64,000 nt of DNA, from NCBI GenBank assembly GCA_030681195.1, contig JAUXXJ010000004.1, positions 372,001 through 436,000 of the forward strand. Reading direction: 5' to 3'. The notes below the pieces were generated by a model that worked only from the letters and a program-made list of their open reading frames with translations, searched no databases and was not told where the DNA came from. Positions 63,039-64,000 of the stretch are shown here, piece after piece. The translations under genes were made by a program, and so were the position numbers. Origin of the DNA: Rhodocyclaceae bacterium. GTDB taxonomy: Bacteria; Pseudomonadota; Gammaproteobacteria; Burkholderiales; Rhodocyclaceae. The first letter of the stretch is position 1, and every line of letters begins with the position of its first letter.

Positions 63039-64000
63039 GTGGCTAAACCCAACGCCTTTCCCAACTTCGCCAAGAGCGAGGCACTCTCCCCCAACGGGCC
63101 GGGAGCCGCTGCTGCTGACGGTGCGCAGGCATTGCGCGTCTCAAGAACATTCCAGCCGGATATCTCCCAAGCACCGCTGAATCGGCCCACCGGAAAGTCC
63201 GGGCTGCTGAACAAGCGCACGAAGGAAGGGGGCAAGGAAGAATTGCTGGCTGGCACTGAAGGGGAAGTCATCGGCGAACCGATTCAGATGGCTCAGGTCA
63301 ATAACCTGCGTGTCGCACCGGCAGTGACGGATGCCCCGATTGGCGCGGCATCTGGCGCTGCGAGTACGGGCGGTGCCGCCAGTGCAGGGGGGGCTGCGAT
63401 TGCCGGGAGCGCGGCATCCGCCGCCGGCGGTGAATCTGCCGTTGGCAGCATGTTCTCGGCCATCAGTTCCGGTGCGCGTGCGGGTTGGAAGGCCGTTGCC
63501 GAAGGCGGCGTGTGGTCGGCAATCGGCGGCGTTGCAGCTGTCGCAGTCGTGGATCGGGAGCTCGAATATGCATCCCGGACTGACTCGTCTTCCGGCGTAC
63601 TCAGTGGCATCCTTCGTGCGGGACGTGTGATTGACGGGCCGATCCGCGATGCCGATGTCTACATCGATGAAAACGATGACGGCATTGCGCAGCCAGGAGA
63701 GAAAATCGGCACCACCGGTCCCGATGGCCGCTTTTCAGTTACCACCACCAAGACCGGCGACTACATCATTACTGGCGGCACCAATGCCGATACCGGCCTG
63801 GCCAACAACATCACGCTCAAGGGGGTGGCTGGCTCGACCGTCATGACACCTTTGACAACGCTGGTGGAAGAGTACATGGAGGCAGGGGCCGGCCTTACTC
63901 CGCCCAGAACTGCTGCTGAAGCACAGACTGCAATCAAGGCAGCGTTTGGTATCGACCCTTCCATTGACCTCACAACCTACGATCCCCTTGTCAACGACAA
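63039..64000 (+). CDS. large secreted adhesin-like protein, N-terminal part (runs off the window)
   Basis: The frame opens with GTG at 63039 (GGAGATGACCC before it) and stays open for at least 320 codons. It has no signal peptide. An alanine/glycine-rich stretch (about 100-150) with a hydrophobic segment (VWSAIGGVAAVAVV) is followed by a module with calcium-binding-like YIDENDDGIAQPGE, a carboxypeptidase-regulatory-like beta sandwich (IGTTGPDGRFSVTT), and SVMTPLTTLVEEY-type sequence seen in giant type I-secreted surface proteins. Placed after a TolC-family gene, it is probably an RTX/Bap-like adhesin whose repeats lie outside the window. Confidence 0.7.
   Translation, partial: MAKPNAFPNFAKSEALSPNGPGAAAADGAQALRVSRTFQPDISQAPLNRPTGKSGLLNKRTKEGGKEELLAGTEGEVIGEPIQMAQVNNLRVAPAVTDAPIGAASGAASTGGAASAGGAAIAGSAASAAGGESAVGSMFSAISSGARAGWKAVAEGGVWSAIGGVAAVAVVDRELEYASRTDSSSGVLSGILRAGRVIDGPIRDADVYIDENDDGIAQPGEKIGTTGPDGRFSVTTTKTGDYIITGGTNADTGLANNITLKGVAGSTVMTPLTTLVEEYMEAGAGLTPPRTAAEAQTAIKAAFGIDPSIDLTTYDPLVND

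Noticed and set aside
1..64000. CRISPR array
   Set aside because: The dispersed repeat is scattered over kilobases in both orientations with no regular spacers; no clustered array and no cas gene was seen.
1..64000. Insertion sequence or prophage
   Set aside because: No transposase, integrase or phage structural gene was recognised; the only mobile-like traces are the AbrB/PIN module and the DUF5710-like fragment.

Overview
This window is high-GC chromosomal DNA from what looks like a betaproteobacterial sulfur-oxidising chemolithotroph, most likely of the Rhodocyclales/Sterolibacteriaceae (Sulfuritalea-like) type. That placement is inferred from gene content: soxYZ, soxAXB, aprBA and sat, plus ferredoxin-linked 2-oxoacid oxidoreductases, a urea ABC transporter and a cbbQO pair. 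No rRNA, tRNA, CRISPR array or intact insertion sequence was seen.

Layout. 1-6.2 kb: end of a 2-oxoacid:ferredoxin oxidoreductase operon with a GltD-like flavoprotein, an aspartic protease, an RlmN-type methyltransferase and iorAB. 6.2-10.3 kb: folD-purE-purK-tsaC, tightly overlapping, then a CBS protein. 10.3-13.2 kb: cbbQ-cbbO on the minus strand. 13.3-17.7 kb: an overlapping three-gene operon (ThDP enzyme, GT-A-like transferase, CapK/PaaK-like adenylate-forming enzyme) with no function I can name. 17.7-22.8 kb: a cysteine-cluster protein, aprBA, and divergent sat, sharing a 388-base control region with a perfect FNR-type palindrome. 22.8-24.8 kb: M48 peptidase and moaC. 24.9-31.4 kb: soxYZ, an ECF sigma factor, an anti-sigma factor carrying a DsrE-like domain, soxAXB and a metallo-beta-lactamase-fold protein. 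No soxCD is present here, so thiosulfate oxidation may proceed by the truncated Sox pathway, with AprBA and Sat oxidising sulfite to sulfate and ATP. 31.5-41 kb: AbrB/PIN pair, dnaE, LytS/LytTR two-component system, pyruvate carboxylase. 41-42.2 kb: decayed chemotaxis genes. 42.3-47.8 kb: urtABCDE. 47.9-49 kb: a lower-GC patch with two small genes and a 143-base fragment of a second recQ. 49-61 kb: a haem-sensing hybrid kinase with a membrane partner, recQ, a rhodanese and an AddB/AddA-like nuclease-helicase pair. 61-64 kb: a TolC-family protein with a long lysine-rich extension, followed by the start of a large secreted adhesin that runs off the window.

The most striking signal is not a gene. 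A 23-24 base oriented repeat (core GTCGGCGCTGGC, then RGGACGGC, preceded by AAA or AAAA) occurs at least 18 times from base 52 to 59,526, in both orientations, mostly inside genes. It is read in five of six possible frames, always without breaking the host gene, and mostly in interdomain linkers or near protein ends. I could not assign it to a known family. It resembles either a DNA-uptake-type sequence or a protein-tolerated selfish repeat.
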